Shown here piece after piece: positions 51,770-60,659 of a stretch of 64,000 bases of DNA. The translations under genes and the position numbers were made by a program. Numbering within the stretch: position 1 is the stretch's first letter; the number at the start of each line of letters is the position of its first letter. The DNA comes from Dyadobacter bucti (lineage in GTDB: Bacteria > Bacteroidota > Bacteroidia > Cytophagales > Spirosomataceae). Below the pieces are notes generated by a model. That model made no database searches. It saw nothing but the letters and a program-made list of their open reading frames with translations, and was not told the DNA's origin. The stretch spans positions 124,001 to 188,000 of the forward strand of contig NZ_SWFP01000005.1 in NCBI RefSeq assembly GCF_005869225.1, in the 5' to 3' direction.

Positions 51770-54237
51770 TTTGTAAACATTTTCGGGTTTTGCAAAGTGA
51801 TACGTGAAGTCAGGCGGGGATTCTCTTGATCGGGGGAAGAAAGGTAAAGCAGTTCATTCAATTCCCCGTTTTCCCATTTTTTTAGCAGATTAAGATAATA
51901 CGGACTTCCGGGATTTCCCGATTGCCCGCCCGGATAAATGCCGTATGCTTTGGGGCTTGGCCCTAATTCCACCACCATGCGCCATGACGGCCCTTTTCTT
52001 TTCGAAATTGCATTGACGGCACTGCTTGCGCCGCCGGTTTTTATCGGAGGGGCATTAAACGGTTTCAGGCTTCTGCTCAGATGCCGGATCTCGGTTGCTT
52101 TTACTTTGTACCATTGCCACGAATCGCTCATAGGACCGTGATGCGCGGCAAGCGTATCCAGTGCCGCCTTGAAGCTGGCGGAAACAATATCGGGTAGTGT
52201 TTCTTTGGCTGGTGTATTTACGTTGTCAAACCATTTTTCATTCGGCTGTTTTAAAAGCAGGTACAAAGTCCGGTCACGCGAGGGATACTCCATGGCGACA
52301 GGTGTGGAATCAAACTCATCGTCCCAGATGGCCCGGCCTAGCATTGGGTACCATTCTTCAAAAATTGACGTCGCGACGGATTCCGGGGAATTTTGATAAT
52401 TCCAGTTGGCCAATGTAATCTGAGCAGCTTTTTGGGTAGGCGTTAAGGCCGTTTTGTCAAGTATGGAAAGCAATTTTGGCAAAATTGTCTTTGCAAGCAC
52501 ACTGAAATTGTCATTCTGTAGTAATCTTAAACTGTCGGCATTTGCGCGTGACATTGCCGCCAGGCGTTCGTTGATCCGTAGAGCTCTTTCCGACGGAGAA
52601 AAGGACCAGTTGATATAATATGGGTAGGTTTGGTCGGTGGATGACTGGTTGGCGCTGCTCACAAAACCTCTGGGGGGATTTTTTACATATGGATTCTGAT
52701 CGGCGGGGATCCAGCCTTGCCAGTCCTCAGCGGGATCAGTGCCGTCGAGAAGAAATTTTCCTTGCTCCCTGTATTTTAGAGGAAGCTTCCCGTTGACAGT
52801 GATTGCAATGTTCTTATTATTATCGGCGAACACGAAGTTCTGTGCAGGGCCTACGTAATGTGTCAGCGCTTTGCGGTAATCGTCGTAATTCCTGGATTTA
52901 TTAAGTTCATAAAAGGTAAGAAAGCTGTTACCAGGTTCGTGGCCGATCCATTTAACAGCCAGCGTAGGATATTTTTCCGAGCTATAGTCCGTATCTGTGA
53001 CCGGGCCGTGGTGCGTGTAAACTACTTCTTCCCGGATCGGTTCTTTTTCGCCTTTTACATAAATAACCTCCGTTCTTTTACGTGTCGGTTTCCATTGATT
53101 ATCATGCCGGTAGAAATTACGGGTGTCATCTTTGAATTTTATTTTATACAAATCGAAAACATCGGCATCTACGTTGGTGACACCCCAGGCAACATTCTGG
53201 TTAAAACCAATAATGATCCCGGGTATACCCGGCAGCGAAACACCACAGACATTGACATCGGGTGCGTGCAGCTGGGCCTGGTACCAGATAGACGGAAGCG
53301 ACAAGTCAAGATGCGGGTCGTTGGCAAGGATCGGGTATCCTGTAATGGACTTTTCGGAGCCGATCGCCCAGTTGTTACTGCCCAGTCCTTCAAATTTTGG
53401 TTCTCTTTCTCCAAGAGCGTTCTTCGGTTTTTTGAGGAAAGATAAGTGCTTGGCAGCTTGCATTTCCGGGATTTTAACCGGAACGGGCAGTTGTTTAAAA
53501 TCCCATTTGGTCCCTTCCGGAATGATCGGGCTCTCCCGCAGCATGGGATAATCGGGAAAGAGCTGGTCTACAATTTCTTTACCGTATTTTTTCAGCACAT
53601 TGGTCATATTCAGCTCATTGGACCGCCCGGCCAGGGTAAGCGTCATTTGTTCCAGCATGTACATGGTGTTGATAGGCTGCCATGCTTCGGGTTTATATCC
53701 CAGTAATTTGAATTCTACCGGATAATCTTTGACATCAAGCTGATTGATATATGCATTTACCCCGGCAGTATATCCCAGCAGAGCCTCCCGCGATCTGGGA
53801 TCGCTCATTGCCATTTTAAGGTTTGCTTCTGCACCGTAACCCATTCCGAGGCGACGGCTTTGCTGGTCGAGTTCCAGGGTTGCGCGGCCCAGTATTTCAG
53901 AAAGTCGTCCCGCCGCCGCCCGGGTCTGCAGATCCATTTGCCACAAACGGTCTTTTGCCGTAATGTAACCCTGGGCATAAAAGAGGTCAAAATCGTTTTT
54001 AGCAAAAATGTGCGGTACGCCGGTATCGTCAAACCGGATCACGACTTCGTCTTTCAGGCTGTTTGCCTTCAAAACCTGGTTACCCATAGGATTCGAAGGG
54101 GCTTCTCCATTTTGCCAGAAGCCGGTGAAAGGGCTTAAAAAAGGCCCGAGTGCCGGAGCAGGCCCCAGCGGCCTGTTTAAGACATATACAAGTCCAATTG
54201 TTAGGGCAATTGAAAAAATAGCTCTGACGAATTTCAT
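51766..54237 (-). CDS. Penicillin acylase family Ntn-hydrolase
   Basis: An 823-residue precursor with an N-terminal signal/anchor (about 4-22). The autocleavage nucleophile is Ser287 in GLGSNNWAIG, giving an alpha chain before it and a ~537-residue beta chain after it; ANDPHLDLSLPSIWYQ and GIPGIIIGFNQNVAWG follow as in penicillin G acylase and N-acyl-homoserine lactone acylases. It should cleave amide-linked acyl groups in the periplasm; possible substrates include quorum signals, lipids or antibiotics. It sits between cutC and a small membrane protein in one operon. Confidence 0.92.
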   Translation of the reverse strand: MKFVRAIFSIALTIGLVYVLNRPLGPAPALGPFLSPFTGFWQNGEAPSNPMGNQVLKANSLKDEVVIRFDDTGVPHIFAKNDFDLFYAQGYITAKDRLWQMDLQTRAAAGRLSEILGRATLELDQQSRRLGMGYGAEANLKMAMSDPRSREALLGYTAGVNAYINQLDVKDYPVEFKLLGYKPEAWQPINTMYMLEQMTLTLAGRSNELNMTNVLKKYGKEIVDQLFPDYPMLRESPIIPEGTKWDFKQLPVPVKIPEMQAAKHLSFLKKPKNALGEREPKFEGLGSNNWAIGSEKSITGYPILANDPHLDLSLPSIWYQAQLHAPDVNVCGVSLPGIPGIIIGFNQNVAWGVTNVDADVFDLYKIKFKDDTRNFYRHDNQWKPTRKRTEVIYVKGEKEPIREEVVYTHHGPVTDTDYSSEKYPTLAVKWIGHEPGNSFLTFYELNKSRNYDDYRKALTHYVGPAQNFVFADNNKNIAITVNGKLPLKYREQGKFLLDGTDPAEDWQGWIPADQNPYVKNPPRGFVSSANQSSTDQTYPYYINWSFSPSERALRINERLAAMSRANADSLRLLQNDNFSVLAKTILPKLLSILDKTALTPTQKAAQITLANWNYQNSPESVATSIFEEWYPMLGRAIWDDEFDSTPVAMEYPSRDRTLYLLLKQPNEKWFDNVNTPAKETLPDIVSASFKAALDTLAAHHGPMSDSWQWYKVKATEIRHLSRSLKPFNAPPIKTGGASSAVNAISKRKGPSWRMVVELGPSPKAYGIYPGGQSGNPGSPYYLNLLKKWENGELNELLYLSSPDQENPRLTSRITLQNPKMFTK

Positions 54238-54276
54238 GAAGAAGGAGTTAGGATGCGCGCTGGTAAAAGAAGAATT

Positions 54277-55008
54277 TTAATCGGAAACTACTTGTACTAT
54301 GGCTTCAATTAATCCAAGATCGCTGTAAAGAACCGAACGTTCATCGGGAATTCCGCCAGCCATGGAAATATCAGCAGGAAAGTATTTCTGGCGTGCAGGG
54401 CGAAAAGCTTTCGCAGTTAAATGAAGTGCGTGGACGCCGGCTTCTTTCAGTTGAGCGGCATTGTGATGGGATACGCCGCTACCCGCCATGATCTCTATGG
54501 ATTTTCCGGCTTCCTTAGATAGTTTTTGCAGAAGATCGATACCTTCTAATGCCGAAGGCTTCAGGCCGGACGTGAGAATTCTCTCTGCCCCGGTTTCTAT
54601 CACGGCCTTCAACGCTTTCATAGGATCAGGTGTGAGGTCAAAGGCCCTGTGAAAAGTAACTTTCATGGGATATGCGTAATCCACCAGCGCTTTTGTTCTG
54701 GCTACATCAACCTGGCCGTCGGGCAGGAGAATGCCGAGCACTACGCCGTTGGCGCCCAGTTTTTTCGCCAGATCGATGTCTTTTCTCATGATCTCCTCTT
54801 CGAAAACATCATATACGAAATCGCCGCCGCGGGGTCGGATCATCACAAACAACTGGATATCAATATGCTGCCTTACCACTTCGATCAATCCTGCACTGGG
54901 TGTGGTGCCTCCTTCGCCCAATCCGCCGCATAATTCAACTCTTCCGGCACCTCCCGCCTGTGCATTGATACAGGATTCCAGGGAATAGGCGCAAACTTCA
55001 ATGGTCAT
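54277..55008 (-). CDS. cutC: CutC family protein
   Basis: A 243-residue TIM-barrel protein. The family start IEVCAYSLESCINAQAGGAGRVELC, RPRGGDF and FHRAFD motifs, and the C-terminal GSGVSHHNAAQL are all present. CutC was first linked to copper tolerance in E. coli, though a direct role is debated. It heads the cutC-penicillin acylase-membrane protein operon, with 39 bases to the next start. Confidence 0.94.
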   Translation of the reverse strand: MTIEVCAYSLESCINAQAGGAGRVELCGGLGEGGTTPSAGLIEVVRQHIDIQLFVMIRPRGGDFVYDVFEEEIMRKDIDLAKKLGANGVVLGILLPDGQVDVARTKALVDYAYPMKVTFHRAFDLTPDPMKALKAVIETGAERILTSGLKPSALEGIDLLQKLSKEAGKSIEIMAGSGVSHHNAAQLKEAGVHALHLTAKAFRPARQKYFPADISMAGGIPDERSVLYSDLGLIEAIVQVVSD

Positions 55009-55342
55009 ATTGTAATTTTTATATTGATGGGGAAAATTACAAAAAGGTTTTAAGCGAAAGGCAGGAGGAGCGTATTATTCATTGGAAGAGTTTTGCTGTA
55101 GACACTCATTGTTCTATTTTCGCCATGTCTGGGAAAGGACTAAGAGCCGAAGTATTATGAGATAGAATTATTAACTGGAGAATGATATTAAATATCTCTT
55201 TTACAGAGGATTAAATAATGAAAAAAAATAAAATTTTCCAGCGAGCAATTATTTTTCTTTTTTTTCGCTTTAAGCTTTTAAAAGATGTCAAATTTTTTAC
55301 TTTTGCAAAAAAAGTAAGTAACCATTAATAGGCGAAAATATT
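55009..55342 (+). other. AT-rich intergenic region before the DUF2795 gene
   Basis: 334 bp between divergent cutC and the DUF2795 gene. It holds a possible -7 box (TACTTTTG, 55298-55305) for the latter and a weak 36-codon ORF (55218-55328; MKKNKIFQRAIIFLFF start, good agagga motif 7 bases before ATG) whose end overlaps that box. The ORF is basic and hydrophobic, with nothing recognised; it may be a leader peptide or chance. No RNA fold or repeat was recognised. Confidence 0.4.
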
Positions 55343-55564
55343 ATGTACTGGACTCTCGAACTTGCATCATACCTTGAAGATGCTCCCTGGCCAGCTACCA
55401 AAGACGAGCTAATTGACTTTGCAATCAGAACAGGCGCTCCGTTAGAAGTAGTTGAAAACCTACAGGAGCTTGAAGATGATGGCCAGCCTTATGAAAGCAT
55501 CGAAGAAATTTGGCCTGATTATCCAACCAAAGACGATTTCTTTTTTAATGAAGATGAATATTAG
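55343..55564 (+). CDS. DUF2795 domain protein
   Basis: A 73-residue acidic protein of the DUF2795 family: MYWTLELASYLEDAPWPATK, then KDELIDFAIRTGAPLEVVENL and a long acidic end (YESIEEIWPDYPTKDDFFFNEDEY). This short form is conserved and highly expressed-looking in Bacteroidota, with unknown function. It has its own promoter-like box and terminator. Confidence 0.9.
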   Translation: MYWTLELASYLEDAPWPATKDELIDFAIRTGAPLEVVENLQELEDDGQPYESIEEIWPDYPTKDDFFFNEDEY

Positions 55565-55572
55565 ATGAAGAG

Positions 55573-55599
55573 ACGGCGCTGAGAGGTGCCGTTTTTTTT
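55573..55599 (+). terminator. Terminator of the DUF2795 gene
   Basis: Stem acggc (55573-55577) / gccgt (55588-55592) followed by eight T, 9 bases after the stop. Confidence 0.8.
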
Positions 55600-55750
55600 A
55601 TAATTATCTGCCAATTTTTGCAAAACTACTTCCTTAATATTTTTTTAATCCGGCAAAACCAATGTAAATTGATTTCGTTATCAATAAGAAAGACGGGGAA
55701 GTTACCTAAAGTGATTTTGTCATAATTCAGATATCTGTCCATTCCAACTA

Positions 55751-56404
55751 ATGGAACTTCGATTATTGAGAGAGTTGGTGAAGAAAGGTGAGGGTGAACA
55801 TTTGGAATTCAAACTGAAATCCAATCATCCTGAGAAAATTGTCCGTGAAGTTGTCGCTTTTGCCAACTCCGGTGGCGGGAAACTTTTCGTCGGAGTCGGG
55901 GACGATAAAACCATCAAGGGCCTCAAAGATGCAGAGGAAGATGAATATACTCTGACGAAGGCTATCGACAAATACATATTTCCGAAGATCAGTTTTAAAA
56001 AAGAAAGAATCCCCGTCAGCCCTGACCGGGATGTGCTCGTCCTGACCATTCCCAGAAGTATTGACAAGCCTCATTACGTAGTGGACGATACGGGCAACAG
56101 GCAGGCATATATACGGGTGCAGGACAAGTCGATTCAGGCGAGCCGCGAAATGAAGGAGATTATGCGTCGAGGCCGGGGAGAGCGGGACGTACGTTTTCAG
56201 TACGGAGACAAAGAGAAGAAATTGATGAAATTGCTGGATGAAAAGGAATCTGTTACCGTTGACCTTTTTGCAACCTTCGCCGGTATCCCCAGAAAAATAG
56301 CCTCAAATACGCTTGTGGTAATGGTGCTTGCCCGGATTTTGGAAGTACATCCACACGAAATGATCGACAAGTTTACGATGTCAATGGCATATCAGTCACA
56401 TTGA
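55751..56404 (+). CDS. AlbA_2/Schlafen-domain ATP-binding protein
   Basis: A 217-residue protein whose first ~130 residues match the AlbA_2 (Schlafen-like) domain: EGEHLEFKLK, VAFANSGGGKLFVGVGDDKTIKG and the later YIRVQDKSIQAS. The C-terminal part (about 150-217) resembles a winged-helix (KLMKLLDEKESVTVDLFATFAGIPRK), so it could be a DNA-binding regulator. AlbA_2 proteins bind nucleotide or nucleic acid and some act in phage defence; no other defence gene is next to it. Confidence 0.8.
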   Translation: MELRLLRELVKKGEGEHLEFKLKSNHPEKIVREVVAFANSGGGKLFVGVGDDKTIKGLKDAEEDEYTLTKAIDKYIFPKISFKKERIPVSPDRDVLVLTIPRSIDKPHYVVDDTGNRQAYIRVQDKSIQASREMKEIMRRGRGERDVRFQYGDKEKKLMKLLDEKESVTVDLFATFAGIPRKIASNTLVVMVLARILEVHPHEMIDKFTMSMAYQSH

Positions 56405-56413
56405 AATTAATAT

Positions 56414-56443
56414 CCTCATCCCGAGAATGTATTCAGGATGAGG
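56414..56443. terminator. Hairpin between convergent AlbA_2 and DUF3127 genes
   Basis: Stem cctcatcc (56414-56421) / ggatgagg (56436-56443) with a 14-base loop. No T-run follows on either strand, so its terminator role is uncertain. Confidence 0.45.
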
Positions 56444-56461
56444 CACGGTCGGTACAGCTTA

Positions 56462-56812
56462 TTAAAATGGCAGATCGTCTGATTCGTCCTCGCTGAACGT
56501 AGTTACCGGAGGCAACGGGCTTCCTCCCTGGTTAGAAGCGCTTACGCCTCCTGCTTTATCCACTTTCCATGCTTTTACTTCGGTATACCAGCGCGAATTG
56601 TATTCACGGCTTTCCACGTCGATGGAAGCGGTTACGGAGTCGTTCACTTTAAGGTTAGCCTGGTCTATTTTGTCGCCCCACAGTGCAATACAAACCTTTT
56701 TAGGATATTGGGAAGGGATTTCAAGGATGAATTCCTGCTTACGCCACGATCCGTTCTTGCCTTGACCAGTTACCTCAGGAAGTAAAGCAATGACTGTTCC
56801 TGTTAATTCCAT
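56462..56812 (-). CDS. DUF3127 OB-fold protein with SSB-like tail
   Basis: A 116-residue protein. The N-terminal ~85 residues form a DUF3127 domain (MELTGTVIALLPEVTGQGKN, QEFILEIP, YPKKVCIALWGDK), an OB-fold family restricted mainly to Bacteroidota. A Gly/Ser/Pro linker leads to the C-terminal tip SEDESDDLPF, which closely resembles the acidic SSB tip (DDDIPF in E. coli) that recruits DNA-repair and replication proteins. Function unknown; a nucleic-acid-binding role is an inference. Confidence 0.85.
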   Translation of the reverse strand: MELTGTVIALLPEVTGQGKNGSWRKQEFILEIPSQYPKKVCIALWGDKIDQANLKVNDSVTASIDVESREYNSRWYTEVKAWKVDKAGGVSASNQGGSPLPPVTTFSEDESDDLPF

Positions 56813-56890
56813 GTACAGTTAAAATTTAGTTTCTATAATGTGCTTTCAAAAGTAGGGCTTTTGAAATTTGATTGCAAAGAGCAACCAAAA

Positions 56891-58030
56891 CTAACCAATT
56901 GCCTGTTCGAGATCGGCAATCAAATCTTCCGCGTCTTCAATGCCGACACTCAGCCGGATCAGGGTGTCTTTCAGCCCTACTTTGATTCTCTCTTCCTTAG
57001 GTATGCTCGCGTGCGTCATACTCGCCGGATGCGTGCAAAGTGATTCCACGCCACCCAGCGACTCACCGAGTGAAAAAACACGCAGACGTTCCATAGTTCT
57101 GACTGCTTCTTCATACACATCACCTTTTAGTTCGAATGACAGCATACCACCAAAACCACGCATTTGCCGGCGGGCAAGTGCGTGGCCCGGATTCGAGGGA
57201 AGTCCGGGGTAATAGACCTTGTTAACCTTCGGATGTTTTTCCAGCCAGCTTGCAACAATCATAGCATTTTCACAATGGCGCTGCATACGGATATGCAGCG
57301 TTTTTATTCCTCTTAATACCAGAAAACAGTCTTGCGGGCCAGGAACCGCCCCGCTTGCATTCTGAATAAAAGCCAGGTTAGCTGCCAGTGTATCATCATT
57401 GGTAATGAGCGCACCCATGACGGTATCCGAATGCCCACCCAAATATTTGGTGACGGAATGCATAACGATATCCGCACCCATGTCAAGAGGATTCTGCAGG
57501 TAGGGGGAGGCGAAAGTATTATCTACCACACTTGCGATTTTCTTTTCACGGCACAATGCGGTTATTTCTTCAATATCGATGATTTTCAACAGCGGGTTGG
57601 TAGGGGTTTCAATCCAAATCATTTTGGTCTTTTCGGAGATAACCTCTTTAATATGATTGATCTCGCTCATATCCACAAAGTGAAAAACCAGCCCCAACGG
57701 CTCGAAAATCCGTTTCATAATCCGGTAGGAGCCACCATATATGTCATTGGTAGCAATGATCTCGTCTCCGGGGCGGTAGAGTTTGAGTACTGCATCGGTT
57801 GCAGCCAGGCCTGATGCGTAACAAATCCCGTGCTTCCCGTTTTCCAGTGCAGCCAGTGCGTTTTGCAAAGCTGTCCGGGTAGGGTTATGGGTCCGCGAAT
57901 ATTCGTAGCCCTTGTGTTTGCCCGGACTTTCCTGCACGTAGGTGGAAGTCTGATAAATAGGCGTCATAATTGCGCCGGTAGTTGGGTCCGGCGATACGCC
58001 TGCATGTATGGCTTTGGTTCCGAATTTCAT
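56891..58030 (-). CDS. Cystathionine gamma-synthase/lyase family PLP enzyme
   Basis: A 379-residue trans-sulfuration PLP enzyme. The PLP lysine is Lys195 in SVTKYLGGHSD; YSRTHNPTR, YASGLAA, ETPTNP and VVDNTFASPYLQNP are the usual motifs. It either joins homoserine esters with cysteine or splits cystathionine; sequence alone does not decide. The ATG at 58030 fits the family start MKFGTKAIHAG better than an upstream start at 58063. An inverted-repeat element lies just upstream. Confidence 0.93.
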   Translation of the reverse strand: MKFGTKAIHAGVSPDPTTGAIMTPIYQTSTYVQESPGKHKGYEYSRTHNPTRTALQNALAALENGKHGICYASGLAATDAVLKLYRPGDEIIATNDIYGGSYRIMKRIFEPLGLVFHFVDMSEINHIKEVISEKTKMIWIETPTNPLLKIIDIEEITALCREKKIASVVDNTFASPYLQNPLDMGADIVMHSVTKYLGGHSDTVMGALITNDDTLAANLAFIQNASGAVPGPQDCFLVLRGIKTLHIRMQRHCENAMIVASWLEKHPKVNKVYYPGLPSNPGHALARRQMRGFGGMLSFELKGDVYEEAVRTMERLRVFSLGESLGGVESLCTHPASMTHASIPKEERIKVGLKDTLIRLSVGIEDAEDLIADLEQAIG

Positions 58031-58050
58031 TTTTGAATGCGTTTTATGTG

Positions 58051-58112
58051 GCCACGGATGCACGGATTTTCACGAATACGATCTCCTTCGTGTCCATTCG
58101 TGCATCCGTGGC
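58051..58112. repeat. Imperfect palindromic intergenic element
   Basis: Two 26-base arms, 58051-58076 and 58087-58112, match at 22 positions when one is reversed; the outer 14 (gccacggatgcacg) are perfect, with a 10-base loop. Its core ccacggatgcacg is a word I recall from dispersed intergenic repeats in many bacterial genomes. No protein-coding content. Confidence 0.75.
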
Positions 58113-58220
58113 ATCAATAATAAAAATGTACATCATAAAGGTGAGGCCGTAAAAACCTTTTGGCCAAACTAGTGGTTATTTTGATAGTTACTGCTGAATC
58201 ATAAATTAAATATTTAACCT

Positions 58221-58904
58221 TTGGAAAATTCTGCACCAAAAAGGTTTTCGCTCCCCGTTATCGCCAGTGTTTTATTGACGGTCGTACCACTTGTTACCAG
58301 TTCCGTCTTAACTGCCTGGGCTGTTACCAACGAAAGCCTTTTTCGTAGCTGGTCCGTTGAAATATGGATTGTTGCCACTTTGATTTTAACACTGGCCGTA
58401 TCACTGGCACTGACGCCTCCGACTTTTTTGGCCCTGGTTTACGGGTATTTTCTTGGATGGACAGCCTTACCGATGCTTTTCGCACTGAACCTCGGCGCGA
58501 TCGCCATTATATATGGTCTCGCAAATTTTCTTCACGCATCCTCTGTACGGAGCTATCTTGTACAGGCCTATCCGCAAGTCGGTACACTACTCCGCCGGTT
58601 TCAGGAACATGAACTCAGGCTGATATTTTTTGCAAAACTTTCACCGGTTCTCCCGTTTGCTATTACCAATTTGTTTTTTGCTATGGCCGGTGCGAGGTTC
58701 AGGCAGGTGTTGGCTGGCGGCACGTTGGGCATGATCCCGCGTACCGTCCTCGCCGTGTGGGCCGGCAGAGAGGCGCAGGACATCCGGTATTTACTGGAAC
58801 ATCCTAATGAGGGTTTGGCAACCAAGATCATCCTGATCGTGCTGATTGTGGTCAGTACTATCGGAATCGGATATCTTTTTAAGGACAAGAAAGTAGCCGA
58901 ATAA
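58221..58904 (+). CDS. VTT-domain (DedA/TVP38-like) membrane protein
   Basis: A 227-residue membrane protein with about five hydrophobic segments. The VTT/SNARE-associated core is ALTPPTFLALVYGYFLGW and the later SPVLPFAITNLFFAMAGARFRQVLAGGTLGMIPRT, a family of lipid scramblase-like proteins for phospholipids or undecaprenyl phosphate. The start is TTG at 58221, the first possible codon after an in-frame stop; no early ATG exists. Unlinked to its neighbours. Confidence 0.85.
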   Translation: MENSAPKRFSLPVIASVLLTVVPLVTSSVLTAWAVTNESLFRSWSVEIWIVATLILTLAVSLALTPPTFLALVYGYFLGWTALPMLFALNLGAIAIIYGLANFLHASSVRSYLVQAYPQVGTLLRRFQEHELRLIFFAKLSPVLPFAITNLFFAMAGARFRQVLAGGTLGMIPRTVLAVWAGREAQDIRYLLEHPNEGLATKIILIVLIVVSTIGIGYLFKDKKVAE

Positions 58905-59030
58905 TTATAGATTAAAGGATATAAAAAAGTGCTTTGATAATATCGTACAATAAAAGGGTATTAAACGATATAAAATCATACACTTTATCCAGTTTCTTTG
59001 TGGTAAAGTTATACTTATTAATAAAGTAAG

Positions 59031-60614
59031 ATGAAATCTTTACCTTTTGTTGATCTGGCTATTGTAATTGCCTATCTGGTAGGGATGGTCGCGGTCGGGA
59101 TTTATTTTTCACGCAAAAACACCACCGCAGATCAATTCACGAAAGCTTCCGGCAGCATACCCGGCTGGGCGATCGGAATTTCGATCTATGCAACTTTTCT
59201 CAGCAGCAATACTTTTCTCGGTGTGCCAGGCAAGGCTTATGGAAGCAACTGGAACTCTTTCGTTTTCAGTTTGTCGATGCCCCTGGCTGCTTGGGTCGCG
59301 ACCCGTTTTTTTATACCGTTTTATCGTAATACCGGTGCGGTTTCAGCATATACGCATCTTGAGCATCGGTTTGGTCCCTGGGCGAGGACTTATGCGGTCG
59401 CTTGCTTCTTGCTTACGCAGCTGGCGCGGATGGGTTCCATTTTCTTTGGGATCGCACTGAGCCTTCAGGCTCTTACAGGTTACCCGATGTCCACAATTAT
59501 GGTCGTAGTTGGGATATGTATCGTGTTGTATACTGTTATGGGCGGAATGGAGGCGGTGATTTGGACGGAGGTTGTGCAAGGGGTGATCAAAACAGTGGGC
59601 GCTTTGGCAATATTGTATCTGGTGGTATCAGGTATGGATGGCGGCGTTTCCCGAATCATTGAAATAGGGGAGGCAGACAATAAATTCAGTCTCGGAAGTT
59701 TTGCGCCTGACTTTACGACCGCATCATTTTGGGTAGTCCTGTTGTACGGATTCTTCATGAATCTCAACAATTTCGGAATGGACCAGAATTATGTGCAGCG
59801 CTATCATACCACCTCGTCCGTTAAGGAAGCTGCCAGCTCGGTTTGGCTTTGTGTATATTTGTATGTGCCGGTTTCACTGATATTTTTTATACTCGGTTCC
59901 TGCTTGTACGCCTATTACCAAAGTAATCCCGAATTGCTTAACATTATCCGGACGCAAGTTGCTGTGGAACGTTTGCCGGGCGGAACCCCGCAAGCTATTG
60001 CAGACCTTGCAGCCACACTTTCACCGGCCGATTACGGCGACAAGGTAATGCCGCATTTTATGGTGACCAAAGTGCCTGTCGGATTGCTGGGGCTGATTAT
60101 TGCGGCGATTATGTCGGCAGCTATGAGCACGATCAGTTCAGGGATGAATGCTTCTGCGACCGTTTTTTCAGTAGATATTTATCAGAAATATGTTAAGCCG
60201 GACCTTTCGTCAAAAGAGTCACTGCGACTATTATATATTGCCACAACAGTCTTTGGGATTCTTGGAATGATCACCGGTATCGCGATGATAGGGGTTAAAA
60301 GTGTGCTGGATGTGTGGTGGATGCTGTCCGGTATTTTTGCCGGAGGTATGCTGGGACTATTTCTTCTGGGAATTATTTCAAAAAGCACAAAAAATGCCGA
60401 AGCACTTACCGCTACCTTAATTGGCATCGTAGTGATTATCTGGTTGACATTCTCAGTCCAGCTTACCGATGAATATGCTTATCTGAGAAACCCGCTGCAT
60501 CAGAATATGACTATGGTAGTGGGGACACTGACGATCTTTCTTCTCGGTCTGCTCTTAACAAAGTTGAAAGGAAAAGAGAAAGTGAAGCGGGAGGTAGTGC
60601 TGGACAGCGAATAG
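59031..60614 (+). CDS. Sodium:solute symporter (SSS family)
   Basis: A 527-residue transporter with about 13 helices. It begins FVDLAIVIAYLVGMVAVGIYFSRK and contains the SSS core GWAIGISIYATFLSSNTFLGVPGKAYG and SAAMSTISSGMNASATVFSVDIYQKY, which holds the Na2-site Ser/Thr residues. Such symporters import sugars, sialic acid or organic acids with sodium. The aldolase gene follows after 45 bp, so it probably feeds that enzyme. Confidence 0.92.
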   Translation: MKSLPFVDLAIVIAYLVGMVAVGIYFSRKNTTADQFTKASGSIPGWAIGISIYATFLSSNTFLGVPGKAYGSNWNSFVFSLSMPLAAWVATRFFIPFYRNTGAVSAYTHLEHRFGPWARTYAVACFLLTQLARMGSIFFGIALSLQALTGYPMSTIMVVVGICIVLYTVMGGMEAVIWTEVVQGVIKTVGALAILYLVVSGMDGGVSRIIEIGEADNKFSLGSFAPDFTTASFWVVLLYGFFMNLNNFGMDQNYVQRYHTTSSVKEAASSVWLCVYLYVPVSLIFFILGSCLYAYYQSNPELLNIIRTQVAVERLPGGTPQAIADLAATLSPADYGDKVMPHFMVTKVPVGLLGLIIAAIMSAAMSTISSGMNASATVFSVDIYQKYVKPDLSSKESLRLLYIATTVFGILGMITGIAMIGVKSVLDVWWMLSGIFAGGMLGLFLLGIISKSTKNAEALTATLIGIVVIIWLTFSVQLTDEYAYLRNPLHQNMTMVVGTLTIFLLGLLLTKLKGKEKVKREVVLDSE

Positions 60615-60659
60615 CTAATAGATACACATAACAAAAACCTAAACTTAACTTCTATTGAT

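Noticed and set aside
55751..56404. Anti-phage defence island around the AlbA_2 protein
   Set aside because: Neighbours are DUF2795, DUF3127 and a trans-sulfuration enzyme; no nuclease, helicase or other defence gene accompanies it.
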